A stretch of 61,268 nucleotides of DNA from an uncultured Bacteroides sp. (GCA_900555635.1 USLU01000026.1:1-61268); one strand, 5' to 3'. Shown: positions 52,637-61,188, counted from the stretch's first letter. Notes: generated from the letters alone by a model not told the origin. Translations and numbers: made by a program.

Positions 52637-52974
52637 AATATAATATTTATACGGGGTGGTAAAAGCTTATACCCCTATTGGTTTCAATGTTTTAGTGTAT
52701 CTAAATATAGACTGAGCAGAACCTAATTGGTATGGAAAAGTAGTTGCGCTTTAGGATGCTAATTAGTAATGTCACGCTTGACTTATGGTGCATTTCATTC
52801 TGTGTTTATCGCACTTTTTCGTTGTAAACGGCAGCAAATGTAATTTTATATATTGAATGATGTACCATAAATCAATAAAAACTTTTATAATTTATTTACC
52901 CCTCTCTGATTTTTTGTCTAACTTTACACGCTAAAATCGTAGATAGTAATAAGTTAAACCATAGATATAAACTC
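52637..52974. other. Intergenic region between the divergent fimbrillin-like gene and metA
   Basis: These 338 bp hold no gene. On the minus strand TACATTTG (52842-52835) is an exact -7 box, about 200 bp from the lipoprotein ATG. For metA the nearest is TAACTTTA (52919-52926), one base off consensus. A short stem GGGGT/ACCCC lies near 52655-52677. I looked for a SAM riboswitch before metA and saw none. Confidence 0.45.
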
Positions 52975-53892
52975 ATGCCTTTAAATTTACCCGATAAACT
53001 ACCTGCTATAGAGCTGCTGAAAGAAGAGAATATTTTTGTCATTGACAACTCTCGGGCAACGCAACAAGACATTCGTCCGCTACGCATTGTGATACTGAAT
53101 CTGATGCCGTTGAAGATAACGACGGAGACGGATTTGGTTCGTCTGCTATCCAATACACCCCTCCAGGTGGAGATCTCTTTTATGAAGATAAAAAGCCATA
53201 CTTCCAAGAATACGCCGATAGAACACATGAAAACGTTCTACACCGATTTTGAGAAGATGCGTGGCGAGAAGTACGACGGAATGATTATTACCGGTGCTCC
53301 GGTAGAGCAGATGGACTTTGAGGAAGTTACCTATTGGGATGAGATAACGGAGATTTTCGATTGGGCACGTACACATGTCACTTCAACCTTATATATTTGT
53401 TGGGCGGCACAAGCCGGGCTTTATCACCATTATGGTGTGCCCAAGTATGCTTTGGATAAGAAGATGTTCGGTGTTTTCGAACATTGTACGCTGCAACCTT
53501 TGCATCCCATTTTCCGGGGATTCGATGACAGGTTCTTTGTGCCCCATAGCCGCCATACGGAAGTGCGCAGGGAAGATATACTGAAAGTGCCGGAGTTGAC
53601 ATTGCTCTCCGAATCGAATGAATCCGGAGTTTATTTGACTGTGGCTCGTGGCGGGCGTGAGTTCTTTGTAACGGGGCATTCGGAATATTCGCCTTTGACG
53701 CTCGATACTGAATATCGTCGTGACTTGGATAAAGGATTGCCTATCGAGATGCCGCGTAACTATTATGTAGATGATGATCCGGACAAAGGAGTGTTGGTGC
53801 GTTGGCGTTCGCATGCCAATCTGCTGTTCTCCAACTGGCTGAACTACTTTGTTTACCAGGAGACTCCGTTTAATATAAATGACATCGGATGA
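52975..53892 (+). CDS. metA: Homoserine O-acetyltransferase, MetA family
   Basis: A 305-aa enzyme that acylates homoserine at the entry to methionine synthesis. The catalytic residues fall at the E. coli numbering: Cys142 in LYICWAAQ, His235 and Glu237 in GHSEY. Residue 111 is Glu (in ITGAPVE), where succinyl-CoA enzymes have Gly; Glu111 is the known determinant for acetyl-CoA. So the product is predicted to be O-acetylhomoserine, although many annotations call this family a succinyltransferase. It overlaps the U32 gene by 4 bp (ATGA). Confidence 0.94.
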   Translation: MPLNLPDKLPAIELLKEENIFVIDNSRATQQDIRPLRIVILNLMPLKITTETDLVRLLSNTPLQVEISFMKIKSHTSKNTPIEHMKTFYTDFEKMRGEKYDGMIITGAPVEQMDFEEVTYWDEITEIFDWARTHVTSTLYICWAAQAGLYHHYGVPKYALDKKMFGVFEHCTLQPLHPIFRGFDDRFFVPHSRHTEVRREDILKVPELTLLSESNESGVYLTVARGGREFFVTGHSEYSPLTLDTEYRRDLDKGLPIEMPRNYYVDDDPDKGVLVRWRSHANLLFSNWLNYFVYQETPFNINDIG

Positions 53893-55748
53893 TAAAGCAA
53901 CGAAAAATAGAGTTATTAGCCCCTGCCAAGAACCTGGAATGTGGTATCGAAGCTGTGAATCACGGTGCGGACGCGGTATATATCGGTGCCCCTAAGTTTG
54001 GTGCCCGTGCTGCCGCCGTCAATTCACTGGAAGATATTGCGGCTTTGGTGGAACATGCCCATCTGTATAATGCCCGTATCTATGTTACCGTCAATACCAT
54101 TTTGAAAGAGGAAGAGTTGGAAGAGACGGAGAAGATGATTTGGGAGTTATACCGTATCGGAGTGGACGCATTGATTGTTCAGGATATGGGTATCACGAAA
54201 TTGAACCTTCCGCCTATTCCGCTGCATGGCAGTACGCAGATGGATAACCGTACTCCGGAGAAAGTCCGTTTCCTGGCTGATGCCGGTTTTCGTCAAGTGG
54301 TGCTGGCGAGGGAACTTTCCTTGCAGGAGATACGCGGCATCCACGAAGCTTGTCCCGAAGTGCCGCTCGAAGTCTTTGTGCACGGAGCGCTTTGCGTCAG
54401 TTATAGCGGGCAGTGCTATGTCAGCCAGGCATGTTTCGGGCGGAGTGCCAACCGAGGCGAATGTGCGCAGTTCTGCCGGTTGCCGTTCAGTCTGATAGAC
54501 GCCGATGGCAAGACAATGGTGCGTGATAAACATTTGCTTTCTTTGAAAGACCTCAATCAGAGCGAGATATTGGAAGAATTGCTGGATGCTGGAGCTACTT
54601 CCTTAAAGATAGAAGGCCGACTGAAAGACGTTACCTACGTGAAGAATGTCACAGCAGCATACCGCCAGAAGTTAGATGCTATTTTTGCCCGTCGCAAGGA
54701 GTATGTACGTGCTTCTTCGGGTACATGCCATTTCGACTTTAAACCTCAGTTGGACAAGAGTTTCAGCCGTGGTTTCACGCATTATTTCCTTCAGGGAAGG
54801 GAACAGGAGATCACTTCTTTCGATACTCCCAAATCACTGGGTGAAGAAATGGGTACTATGAAGGAACAACGGGGCAATTATCTCACTGTTGCCGGTGTGA
54901 AGCCTTTTCATAATGGAGACGGTGTCTGTTTCCTCGATGAACAGGGACGTTTGCAAGGTTTCCGCATCAACCGGGTGGAGGATAATAAACTTTTTCCGGC
55001 AGGAGAGATGCCACGCATCAAACCGCGCACCCGGCTTTACCGCAATTTCGACCAGGATTTTGAGCGCATCCTTACCCGCAAATCCGCCGAACGTAAAATC
55101 GGTATTTCTTGGGAATTAACTGAAACCGCTTTCGGCTTTGCTCTTTCGGTTGCCGATGAAGAAGATAATCGGGTCACTCTTTCTTTCCCTTATCCAAAGG
55201 AACCGGCACGTACGCCGCAGCAGGATAATCTACGGTCCCAATTAAGTAAACTGGGCAATACACCTTTCGAGGTGACGGCAGCATTGTCGGAAAATGCCGC
55301 AGGGGTTATCATCCGCTTTTCCGAAAACTGGTTTATCCCTGCTTCTGTGGTAGCCGACTGGCGTCGGCAGGTCATTGATAAATTGCTGGCTGCCCGCCGC
55401 ATCACCTACCGTCGCGAATTGGCTGTTTGGAAACCGACCCGACATGCCTTCCCCGCTACTTCCCTGACGTATTTGGGAAATGTGATGAACAGTGCGGCAC
55501 GCAGTTTCTATCTGGAGCATGGATTATCTTCCGTGTCTCCGGCTTACGAAAAACAGGCAGTGCCCGAAGCGGTACTTATGTTCTGCAAACATTGCCTGCG
55601 CTATAGTATGGGATGGTGTCCCACTCATCAGAAAGGTCGTTCACCTTACCGTGAGCCTTATTTCCTGGTTGGTACGGACGGTAAACGCTTCCGCTTGAGT
55701 TTCGACTGCAAGAATTGTCAGATGAAGGTCTATGGAAATGAAGAATGA
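53889..55748 (+). CDS. U32 family protein (RlhA/TrhP-like RNA hydroxylase or collagenase-type)
   Basis: A 619-aa protein of the U32 family, long assigned to peptidases. In E. coli, members RlhA and TrhP instead hydroxylate rRNA or tRNA cytidine or uridine using prephenate. The N-terminal TIM-like core has LLAPAKNLECGIEAVNHGAD then AVYIG. A cysteine block CYVSQACFGRSANRGECAQF then CR could hold an Fe-S cluster. The C-terminal extension has a further Cys set (FCKHCLR, GWCP, DCKNC). Coupling to metA by ATGA overlap is unexplained. Its stop TGA (55746) lies inside repeat element E. Confidence 0.88.
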   Translation: MIKQRKIELLAPAKNLECGIEAVNHGADAVYIGAPKFGARAAAVNSLEDIAALVEHAHLYNARIYVTVNTILKEEELEETEKMIWELYRIGVDALIVQDMGITKLNLPPIPLHGSTQMDNRTPEKVRFLADAGFRQVVLARELSLQEIRGIHEACPEVPLEVFVHGALCVSYSGQCYVSQACFGRSANRGECAQFCRLPFSLIDADGKTMVRDKHLLSLKDLNQSEILEELLDAGATSLKIEGRLKDVTYVKNVTAAYRQKLDAIFARRKEYVRASSGTCHFDFKPQLDKSFSRGFTHYFLQGREQEITSFDTPKSLGEEMGTMKEQRGNYLTVAGVKPFHNGDGVCFLDEQGRLQGFRINRVEDNKLFPAGEMPRIKPRTRLYRNFDQDFERILTRKSAERKIGISWELTETAFGFALSVADEEDNRVTLSFPYPKEPARTPQQDNLRSQLSKLGNTPFEVTAALSENAAGVIIRFSENWFIPASVVADWRRQVIDKLLAARRITYRRELAVWKPTRHAFPATSLTYLGNVMNSAARSFYLEHGLSSVSPAYEKQAVPEAVLMFCKHCLRYSMGWCPTHQKGRSPYREPYFLVGTDGKRFRLSFDCKNCQMKVYGNEE

Positions 55749-56841
55749 AGAATTAAGAATGAAGAATTTGCATCTGAAGGACAAGGAAAGACTGACGGGT
55801 AACTGTTGGCGGATAGTGGAAGGCGGATGTCGTTCCCTACGTTCCTTGTGCTCTTTGCATTCTTTATGCTCACTGCGCTCCCTTTTATTCTTCATTCTTT
55901 ATTCTTCATTCTTCATTTCCCTGGTTTCTTGCCACTATCCCCGTCCCAATCTGGAAGACGAGGAGATGAGCGAGAAAACCCGCGACTCGCTGACCTACCT
56001 ATACGAACGGCATTATACTTGGAATACGAACTTGGAGGTGCATGCCGATTCTATCAATCTTGCCTGCTTGCCTGTAAAAGATTGCTATAACATGCTTTAT
56101 CGAGGCGATCGGGTAGTGGTGGCGGAGTTTGCCATTCATCCGGCGGACAGTGTGGATAGTGTGTGGGTGAAGTTGGCACATTCCCAGGAGATACAAGGCT
56201 GGCTGCCCGAGTCGGAGATGATGCGTGCTATTGTGCCGACGGACAGTATTTCGCAGTCCATCTATCTGTTCAGTGATACGCATGCTTCTTATTTTATTAT
56301 CATCTTTGCGCTGTTTGTGGCTGCCTGGCTCTTCCGGGCATTTCGTCGCAAGCAGTTGAGGATGGTCTATTTTAATGATATCGATAGCGTTTACCCGTTG
56401 TTGTTGTGTCTGCTGATGGCGTTCAGTGCCACAGTTTACGAGTCGATGCAGGTATTTGTACCCGATACGTGGCAGCATTTTTATTTTAATCCCACTTTGT
56501 CGCCTTTCAAGGTGCCGTTCATCCTTTCTGTATTCTTGATGAGCCTGTGGCTATTCGTTATTGTATTGCTGGCGGTACTCGATGATTTATTTCGCCAGCT
56601 CTCTCCGGCGGCAGCTGTATTCTATCTTTTGGGATTGGCGTCCTGCTGCATCTTTTGCTATTTCTTCTTTATTCTAACTACTCACATTTACATTGGCTAT
56701 CTGTTCTTGGCAGCTTTCCTTTGGGTGTTTGTCAAGAGGCTACGAGTTTCTCTCACTGTGTCCCGATACCGTTGTGGCAAGTGCGGACAAAAGATAAGGG
56801 AGAAGGGTGTTTGCCCGCATTGCGGGGCTATCAATGAGTGA
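55732..56841 (+). CDS. Membrane lipoprotein with C-terminal zinc ribbon; unusual N terminus
   Basis: The extent shown is the longest ATG frame (369 aa). The functional start is probably TTG at 55855, which yields a 26-residue lipoprotein signal ending SLVSC (Cys67 of the long form). The soluble part (about 70-180) is SH3-like, with GDRVVVAEF and SQEIQGWLPESEMM. Four membrane segments follow (about 190-340), then a zinc ribbon CGKCGQKIREKGVCPHCG. Everything before Cys67 is encoded by repeat element E, including a six-fold x-Ser-Leu run (residues 34-51). The function is unknown. Confidence 0.75.
   Translation: MEMKNEELRMKNLHLKDKERLTGNCWRIVEGGCRSLRSLCSLHSLCSLRSLLFFILYSSFFISLVSCHYPRPNLEDEEMSEKTRDSLTYLYERHYTWNTNLEVHADSINLACLPVKDCYNMLYRGDRVVVAEFAIHPADSVDSVWVKLAHSQEIQGWLPESEMMRAIVPTDSISQSIYLFSDTHASYFIIIFALFVAAWLFRAFRRKQLRMVYFNDIDSVYPLLLCLLMAFSATVYESMQVFVPDTWQHFYFNPTLSPFKVPFILSVFLMSLWLFVIVLLAVLDDLFRQLSPAAAVFYLLGLASCCIFCYFFFILTTHIYIGYLFLAAFLWVFVKRLRVSLTVSRYRCGKCGQKIREKGVCPHCGAINE
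55740..55914. repeat. Heptamer-arm palindromic element E with an internal 9-bp array
   Basis: Four heptamers GAAGAAT (55740-55767) face four ATTCTTC/ATTCTTT units (55887-55914). The 119-bp core contains six 9-bp units at 55831-55884 (CGTTCCCTA, CGTTCCTTG, TGCTCTTTG and so on). The left arm supplies the U32 stop codon. The right arm encodes the hydrophobic stretch of the next protein's signal peptide. Confidence 0.85.
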
Positions 56842-56940
56842 TGCCTTTGTGCAATATATTGCATATTTTATTACAAATCATGCTCTTAAATATCTACCCC
56901 TTTATGCACGCTACAATATGTTCTGAGCGGGGGCTTTGTT

Positions 56941-57014
56941 CGGCACCGGGGAACGGGGCGTCCGACACCGGGGAGCCTCACCCTCGACACCGGGGAACCC
57001 TTTGCTGCCCGGTG
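56941..57014. repeat. 22-bp-period tandem array 5 (CGACACCGGGGA)
   Basis: Copies start at 56941, 56963 and 56985, each opening CG(G/A)CACCGGGGA, followed by about 9 variable bases. After the third copy comes an inverted half, CCCGGTG (57008-57014), able to pair with CACCGGG of that copy. The array is far more GC-rich than its surroundings. The rest of 56842-57092 contains no gene that I can support. Confidence 0.85.
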
Positions 57015-57092
57015 CTGCTCTTTTCTTCTTTTGGAGTGAATGGTATTTTAACTGTATAGCTTATTTGTGCATTTCCTGAACAGTAAAATGCG

Positions 57093-57353
57093 ATGAGTGT
57101 TTTTAACTATAGGTATATGAAGGAATTAGAAGAGTTTATATCTTCTATCCATGTATTGCCTATTACCGGAGTTCTTGATTTGTTTGCTTCTGAAAAGGTT
57201 CGGTTACGCTTAGCTGGTACTCCTGTTGAAGATAATTTCGACTTATTGATAGGATGTTCTGCCATTGTTTATAATATGATTATGGTAACGGAAAATCTGA
57301 AAGACTTCAAAAGTTTCTTAGGTATTAGGCTTGAAAACTGGATTCAGAGATAG
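57093..57353 (+). pseudogene. VapC-type PIN toxin remnant (C-terminal two thirds)
   Basis: An 86-codon frame whose sequence matches the end of a VapC/PIN ribonuclease: IHVLPITG, RLRLAGTPVEDNFDLLIGCS with the central acidic residues, MVTENLKDF and LENWIQ. Intact VapC proteins are about 130 aa and start with a DTN motif carrying the first catalytic Asp. That part is absent in every upstream frame, as is a VapB antitoxin. It is therefore a truncated, presumably inactive copy. Array 5 occupies the place of the missing 5' end. Confidence 0.75.
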
Positions 57354-57379
57354 GTGAGGTAGTTCTGTACTGAATATAG

Positions 57380-57426
57380 AAGAAGGCTTATTACTATGAA
57401 CAATATAGTAAAAAGCCTTCTTTTTT
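57380..57426. terminator. Bidirectional terminator
   Basis: AAGAAGGCTT (57380-57389) pairs with AAGCCTTCTT (57413-57422), extended by TACTAT/ATAGTA, and is followed by a T run. It lies between the VapC remnant and the convergent TonB receptor gene. Confidence 0.85.
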
Positions 57427-57444
57427 ATAACAGTATAATTTTCT

Positions 57445-59841
57445 TTAGAACCTGCAACGCAACTCTATCCCTGCCTGTATAGGACGTCCTTTCTGCATAA
57501 ATCCGTTACCCATGCTTTCGAAGTAGAAAGCTGCATACTCTTTATCCAATGCATTGCGTACCCAGAAATCAATCTGACCACGGCCTTTCTGGAAGCTGAC
57601 GCGTCCGTTCAGAGTTCCGTAGAATGCCTGGCTGACGGTGTTCTGTTCGGTCCAGTAGATGCGTCCGGCAGCGGTGTAGTTGGCATTTAGCTGGATGCGG
57701 TCCAGCAGGTGTCCCGGATTGATGCGGAAAACGTATTGTCCGCCGATGTTCAGGGTGTGCTTGGGGACGAAGGGAACATAATTACCTTTGTAGTTTTTTT
57801 CAGCACTTGTTGCATAATCCTTGAAGGTGGCGTAGGTGTAGCCGTAACAAGCATTCAAGGTCAAGGCATCGGTTAACGCTGCCCGCAGACTGGCTTCTGC
57901 TCCATAACTATGACTTTTTCCTGCATTCACGGTGATGCGTCCCAAACCTTTTTCGGCAAACTTGGAAATCTGTTGGTCGCGGGTATCCATGTAGAAAGCG
58001 GAGAGATCGGCAAGCAGACGACCTTCCCATAAGGTCAAGTGAGTACCGACTTCGTAATTCCAAGTATATTCGGGCTTGTAGCGGGTGGCCTCTTGTACGT
58101 CCGGTACTTTTTGCTTGATGGTGTTTACATCTATCATCTGCTCCATCATTTTAAGGTTATCGTCCTTCACGATGGCATCTATCATAGAATTGCTGAGAAC
58201 ACCGGTGATGAGATCCGAGAACATCTGGATGTTGTAACCACCCGAACGATATCCGCGGGCAGCAGTGGCATATACGTTGTTTCCTTTTCCCCATTCATAT
58301 TGCAAGGCGAACTTAGGAAGTAACTGCACGTAGTCGGTCGATTCCTTGCCCAAGTAGGCGGCATTTCCTTGTAGCGGACCCGCATTTTTGATAACTATAG
58401 GGAACGGCATTCCCGGCCTGTTTACTGTCACCGTGAAATCGAAGTCAGCCGGTGTGGAAGTGGAGTTGTAGTCCATCTTAATCTTTTCATAGTCCAGACG
58501 CAGTCCGATAGTTGCCGACAATCCTTTGATCAGCAAATCATTAAACGTGGATTGATGGAAGATGGCTCCACTCAAAGTCGGAGTATCGAAACTGCCGCTG
58601 ACACGCAGGCTTTCGTTATTGATGCTTAGGTGCATGGCAGGTGCTCCTTGGGCAACCAGTCCGTCGAAAACATTATTCGCATTTCCTTCGATTACCTGAT
58701 TGATGCCCTCTTTATGAAACTCCACCGGGCCTTCCGTATGCAGCCATTGATAGAATCCGAAAGCCCCCGTAGTCCACTGCCAACGGCGGTTAGGCTTGGA
58801 TTTGAGAACAATCTCTTCGGAGATGGTATTCATCTTCTGCTTCTGCTCGATGTTGAAGATATTCTCGGGAGTAAAATCCTGGTCCATGAACATGCGGTCT
58901 CTGAGGAACTGATAACCGGTGACCGCGCTCAATGTGAAGTGCTGTGCCTGGTATTCAATGTTCAGTCCGGCATTCATCAGATTACGGTAATAGCTGCTTG
59001 CTTCGTCGTTGGAGATTTTACCGATATAGGGTTTCAAGTCTTCCTTTTGTTCTGCCGGGTCAATTTTCCCCATGTAGAAGTACGGATAACCTCCCTGGTC
59101 GCTGTACTCGTAGCTGACGTTCAAGTCCAGTTTCAAGTTCTCGGTGGGCAGGTAGATGCCGCGGAAACGGCCGCCTGCCGATTGTCCCTTGTCCACCTTC
59201 TCGTTGCCTCGCACCACGTTGCGGAAGAATCCGCCTTGATAGTCGTAAAAACCTCCGGTGGAGAAAGCGAAGCGGTCCGACGTTCGGTGATAATGGGTTA
59301 CTGAAGCATTATAAGCATTGTGTGTACCTGCTCCCAACCGTAAGTCTGTACCTTGATAGCTGAAAGGAGACTTGGTATGTACTTTAATTAGTCCTCCCAT
59401 CGCATTACGACCGTACAGCGTACCTTGCGGGCCACGCAGTACGTCGATACGCTCTACATCGGAGTAATTGAAATCGAAGGCGGACTTGTCTATATAAGGG
59501 ATATTGTCCACATACAATCCCACTGACGGGGTGTTGATGCGCGAACCGATACCACGGATATAAACCGCCGAAGTCAACCGCGAACCATAATCGGGGATAA
59601 ACATATTGGGGACAAGTGCGGTCAGGTTTTTGATAGAGTTCACTTGTGTGGCTTGCATGTCCTGCTGGGAGAGCAAGGTGACGGCAGCGGGCTGCTCCCG
59701 CAACTTCTTGTTTTCCTTGGGTGCTGCGATGACAAGGACTTCTTCTATATCCACTACTTTCAGTGTATCTACTTCTTCTGCCAGTATGTTACCGGCTGCT
59801 AAAAAGGATAAGACCAGAGCGAAAAATCTATATTTGTTCAT
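57445..59841 (-). CDS. TonB-dependent outer-membrane receptor
   Basis: A 798-aa receptor from the ATG at 59841, with a signal peptide cut after NILA (about residue 21). The plug domain (about 40-165) has PSVGLYVDNIPYIDK and VLRGPQGTLYGRNAMGGLI. A 22-strand barrel follows, with the final strand AGIELRCRF. It lacks the SusC-type N-terminal carboxypeptidase-like domain and has no SusD gene beside it, so it resembles siderophore, metal or vitamin receptors rather than glycan systems. The upstream LuxR gene with a His-rich linker hints at a metal-related role. Confidence 0.93.
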   Translation of the reverse strand: MNKYRFFALVLSFLAAGNILAEEVDTLKVVDIEEVLVIAAPKENKKLREQPAAVTLLSQQDMQATQVNSIKNLTALVPNMFIPDYGSRLTSAVYIRGIGSRINTPSVGLYVDNIPYIDKSAFDFNYSDVERIDVLRGPQGTLYGRNAMGGLIKVHTKSPFSYQGTDLRLGAGTHNAYNASVTHYHRTSDRFAFSTGGFYDYQGGFFRNVVRGNEKVDKGQSAGGRFRGIYLPTENLKLDLNVSYEYSDQGGYPYFYMGKIDPAEQKEDLKPYIGKISNDEASSYYRNLMNAGLNIEYQAQHFTLSAVTGYQFLRDRMFMDQDFTPENIFNIEQKQKMNTISEEIVLKSKPNRRWQWTTGAFGFYQWLHTEGPVEFHKEGINQVIEGNANNVFDGLVAQGAPAMHLSINNESLRVSGSFDTPTLSGAIFHQSTFNDLLIKGLSATIGLRLDYEKIKMDYNSTSTPADFDFTVTVNRPGMPFPIVIKNAGPLQGNAAYLGKESTDYVQLLPKFALQYEWGKGNNVYATAARGYRSGGYNIQMFSDLITGVLSNSMIDAIVKDDNLKMMEQMIDVNTIKQKVPDVQEATRYKPEYTWNYEVGTHLTLWEGRLLADLSAFYMDTRDQQISKFAEKGLGRITVNAGKSHSYGAEASLRAALTDALTLNACYGYTYATFKDYATSAEKNYKGNYVPFVPKHTLNIGGQYVFRINPGHLLDRIQLNANYTAAGRIYWTEQNTVSQAFYGTLNGRVSFQKGRGQIDFWVRNALDKEYAAFYFESMGNGFMQKGRPIQAGIELRCRF

Positions 59842-59936
59842 AAGCTGTTTTATTTCGCCTGCAAAGTAAGGGGAAACCGGTGGCTTGTGCAATCCTCATT
59901 TATTAGGAAAAATGGAATATTAGGAAAAACGAATGG

Positions 59937-60548
59937 TTAAATCATATCCGCCTCTACATATCCGTGCATCACGGCATAAATGGTAAGTCCCGAAACAGAT
60001 TTGATGCCGAGCTTCTCCGTAATATTCTTGCGGTGTGATATGACGGTGGTCAGACTGATATTCAGCTTATCCGCTATTTCTTTGTTGATAAATCCCTTGG
60101 TGACTAAAACCAATACTTCTATTTCGCGGGCGGAAAGGTCGTGTTCGCTGGCAGCGTTGGGCATATTCGCGGGATGCTTGCCGGGAGATTGCTTACCCGG
60201 ATGTCCATGATGGTGCCCGTATTGATGTAACTGCAAAATAGTCTTCACCAAACTCTTTTCGTCCTGATAGATATTCAAGGTAAGTACACCCGATAGCTGG
60301 GGCTGGTTGTCACCGCCCGTCAGCACGATCGTCTTGGGTTTCCGTTCCAGGAAGAAAGCGGTATGCTCGAAATAAATCTGCGAGGAGATGAAATAATGGG
60401 CGTACATGTCCGGCGTATCATCCATTAGTTCGGCAAACGAATGGAAGGTACGGATGGTAGCCATCGGAATGATTTCTTCCAAGAGATTCTGTAATCCAAG
60501 GCAAGACAAGGTATTGGAGGTGACAATTGCTATTTCGGGAACTACCAT
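59937..60548 (-). CDS. LuxR-type transcriptional regulator with histidine-rich linker
   Basis: A 203-aa regulator. Residues 1-105 resemble a degenerate receiver (no clear phospho-acceptor Asp pattern). A linker contains YGHHHGHPGKQSPGKHP (about 110-126). The C-terminal LuxR helix-turn-helix (about 140-203) has LSAREIEVLVLVTKGFINKE then IADKLNISLTTVISHRKNIT. The His cluster could bind Zn, Ni, Cu or Fe. The gene lies 95 bp upstream of the TonB receptor on the same strand, so it probably controls that receptor. Confidence 0.88.
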   Translation of the reverse strand: MVVPEIAIVTSNTLSCLGLQNLLEEIIPMATIRTFHSFAELMDDTPDMYAHYFISSQIYFEHTAFFLERKPKTIVLTGGDNQPQLSGVLTLNIYQDEKSLVKTILQLHQYGHHHGHPGKQSPGKHPANMPNAASEHDLSAREIEVLVLVTKGFINKEIADKLNISLTTVISHRKNITEKLGIKSVSGLTIYAVMHGYVEADMI

Positions 60549-60549
60549 A

Positions 60550-60744
60550 TTATTGGTGTATTAGTTTATGTTTTCTATGGTTGAAGGTAACGGATATGAG
60601 GTGAAAATCTTTGCTGACTCTGTGCCCTAAATATAAAGATAGTGCAGTGCCTCCCGCGAGATTGAATCCCGACAAGGCATCCTCACTCTCCAGATTTTTC
60701 AGGAGTTCAAGAGTTGGTTGCGCAACTGTTTCCGTATGTAACAT
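60550..60744 (-). pseudogene. Truncated AbiEii-type nucleotidyltransferase toxin
   Basis: A 64-codon frame that opens like an AbiEii/AbiGii toxin, with FNLAGGTALSLYLGHRVSKD (the GG-T-AL nucleotide motif). Then it deviates: the expected DFDLF reads DFHLI, and the protein stops 16 residues later. Intact members are about 200-300 aa. Its start overlaps the antitoxin-side gene by 46 bp, so coupling survives. The missing acidic pair and C-terminal domain make it inactive. Confidence 0.7.
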
Positions 60745-61025
60745 CTGAGTTCTTCTTTTTTCAAGTCAAAAGCAATGCAGACAAAGTTCATGTCTTTCGC
60801 AGATAAATGAGGTACTTCTTTTATTATTTCTCTGAAACCACCGATACCTCCATATAATTGAAATGCCGCATAAAAGTCTTTCAGCCATCCTCGTTCTATG
60901 ATACGCTGCACTACAAGCTTCCTTGATTTCCACCAGTCGAATTTGGAAAGATCGTATTCCCAAAGCAGCGAGGGGGAAATGGAAAGGGAATCGGCATATT
61001 GCTTATATTCATCGAATATGGTCAT
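60699..61025 (-). CDS. Small partner protein of the AbiEii-type toxin remnant (probable antitoxin)
   Basis: A complete 108-aa protein with YADSLSISPSLLWEYDLSKF followed by DWWKSRKLVVQRIIERG, a pattern I know from small Bacteroides proteins encoded directly before AbiEii-type toxins. Helix-rich and basic at the C terminus, it probably binds DNA or the toxin. A -7 box is present upstream at 61058-61051. Its toxin partner is truncated, so this is a stranded antitoxin. Confidence 0.7.
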   Translation of the reverse strand: MTIFDEYKQYADSLSISPSLLWEYDLSKFDWWKSRKLVVQRIIERGWLKDFYAAFQLYGGIGGFREIIKEVPHLSAKDMNFVCIAFDLKKEELRCYIRKQLRNQLLNS

Positions 61026-61050
61026 AAATCTTTGTCCTTATTTGTTCTTG

Positions 61051-61058
61051 CAAAGATA
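61051..61058 (-). promoter_or_regulatory. -7 box of the AbiEii-type pair
   Basis: On the minus strand TATCTTTG (61058-61051) matches TAnnTTTG, 26 bp before the ATG at 61025. A GTTG at 61080-61077 could serve as a weak -33 box. Confidence 0.55.
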
Positions 61059-61188
61059 TTCATTTTATTTCATTTTCAACACAGCATGCCTTGGTTTTGT
61101 TTGGTTGCATAAGAGTATTCCGGAATCGTAGAACTTTGTTTTTCTTTTATTTGTTATTACCTTATAATTAACTTAAAACCTTAGCGTT

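Noticed and set aside
52637..52974. SAM riboswitch before metA
   Set aside because: No paired-helix pattern with conserved loops of a known SAM riboswitch class was visible.
56838..57059. 73-codon plus-strand frame across array 5
   Set aside because: It consists largely of the 22-bp repeats, and no homology or signal was recognised.
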